DNA of 14,887 nucleotides from contig JAUSIF010000068.1 in NCBI GenBank assembly GCA_030648135.1, positions 1 through 14,887 of the forward strand, given 5' to 3'. The DNA is from Xanthobacteraceae bacterium (lineage in GTDB: Bacteria > Pseudomonadota > Alphaproteobacteria > Rhizobiales > Xanthobacteraceae). The position numbers and the translations under genes were made by a program. The notes beneath the pieces are model-generated. The model saw only the letters and a program-made list of their open reading frames with translations. It ran no database searches and was not told the DNA's origin. Shown here piece after piece: positions 14,465-14,887 of the stretch (within the stretch, counting starts at the first letter, position 1; each line of letters begins with the position of its first letter).

Positions 14465-14795
14465 GGTAAAAGCTATTGAAACGACTGGATTTTTCAATTT
14501 GAATCTGCGAACGACCATTGCTATCCAGCCGCGTCCATTCCGTACTTTTTCCGCACGTCCGGATCGGAAACCGCAACCCATGGCTCGGCGCGTACGCAAT
14601 GCAAAGATCGACACGCGCACTGCGCGAGCGAAGTTCCCGGCGCGCCGCGAACTTTACTGGACTGTCATCTCGAAAGGATGCGCCTTAGATTATCGGCGCG
14701 CGTCAAGAAGCATTCGCGGCTTCACCAGTCCGCCTCGGGCGCGTGAATTTGCTCTAAGTCAAGTACATGCCGCATCTTTCACGCCTGATATCTGC
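14465..14795. other. Region without recognisable genes to the right of the tRNA remnant
   Basis: About 330 bases. Open frames exist on both strands (for example 14499-14798 plus) but have no ribosome site, no domain and random-looking composition. The first 60 bases are AT-rich. I see no integrase fragment or insertion-sequence end. Confidence 0.5.
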
Positions 14796-14885
14796 TAGCG
14801 CGCGATCAGCAAAAGTGGGTACCGGTTTTGCGGACGCAATCAAGCTTGCGCAGATTGCGTAGACTGATCTGCGGCTCGCGCGCTA
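14796..14885. repeat. 90-base structured palindromic element
   Basis: The ends are a perfect 9-bp inverted repeat, TAGCGCGCG (14796-14804) and CGCGCGCTA (14877-14885). The stem continues as ATCAG (14805-14809) with CTGAT (14864-14868), leaving an eight-base bulge. Inside are two hairpins: GCAAAA/TTTTGC (14809-14814, 14826-14831) around a GGTACC core, and ACGCAAT/ATTGCGT (14834-14840, 14854-14860). The AAAGTGGGTACCGGTTTT core resembles an intergenic motif I remember as dispersed in Bradyrhizobium-like genomes. A dispersed palindromic repeat (RIME/REP-like) is the likeliest reading. Confidence 0.6.
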
Positions 14886-14887
14886 AC

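Noticed and set aside
14378..14620. Possible 80-residue protein with a CPWTCYYC segment
   Set aside because: Its last part is just translation of the tRNA-Glu remnant and adjacent repeats; no ribosome site or family, so the Cys motif is coincidence.
14499..14798. 99-codon plus-strand frame near the right edge
   Set aside because: Composition looks random, there is no ribosome site, and it runs into the palindromic element.
1..14887. CRISPR arrays, complete insertion sequences, toxin-antitoxin or defence genes
   Set aside because: I looked for regularly spaced repeats, transposase motifs and typical small gene pairs and found none.

Overview
The window looks like chromosome of a high-GC alphaproteobacterium of the order Hyphomicrobiales (Rhizobiales), probably near the Bradyrhizobium/Rhodoplanes/Xanthobacteraceae group. 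The grounds are the gene content: ChpT (an alphaproteobacterial phosphotransferase), an EipA/DUF1134 envelope protein, a hybrid CheA with a receiver domain, a DUF3551-like secreted peptide, and a membrane coiled-coil protein of a type I know from this order. Placement is from gene families only; there is no rRNA or complete tRNA.

Layout. (1) 1-3808, minus strand: chpT, then cheA, then a cheW cut by the window edge, which is the start of a chemotaxis cluster continuing to the left. (2) 3914-5248: cysQ (plus) facing a secreted tandem YHS-like protein (minus), 15 bases apart. (3) 5427-7470, plus: eipA-like DUF1134 protein and a membrane-anchored coiled-coil protein, both envelope proteins. (4) 10309-7615, minus: a two-gene molybdenum hydroxylase (2Fe-2S subunit plus Tat-exported molybdopterin subunit, IorAB type), ended by a clear intrinsic terminator at 7488-7512. 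(5) 13449-10374, minus: a compact Mla/MCE lipid-transport operon: STAS-MlaE permease, MlaF ATPase, and an MlaD protein fused to a PqiC-like auxiliary lipoprotein domain. An FNR/FixK-type palindrome lies upstream of it. (6) 13450-14887: mostly non-coding and locally AT-rich. It holds one small secreted DUF3551-like peptide, a degenerate 3' half of a tRNA-Glu(TTC) next to short direct repeats, and a 90-base structured palindromic element at the right edge.

How the parts work together. ChpT passes phosphate from CckA to CtrA in the cell-cycle relay, and its place next to a receiver-bearing CheA suggests a regulatory link between chemotaxis and cell cycle. CysQ removes the 3'-phosphonucleotide by-product of sulfate assimilation. 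EipA-like protein, the coiled-coil protein and the Mla operon all concern the cell envelope. The right end looks like the border of an integrated element, with the tRNA fragment as attachment-site remnant. I see no CRISPR array, complete insertion sequence or defence system. The least ordinary items are the MlaD-PqiC fusion operon with its FNR-like box, the cysteine-free duplicated YHS protein, the tRNA remnant and the 90-base palindromic element.
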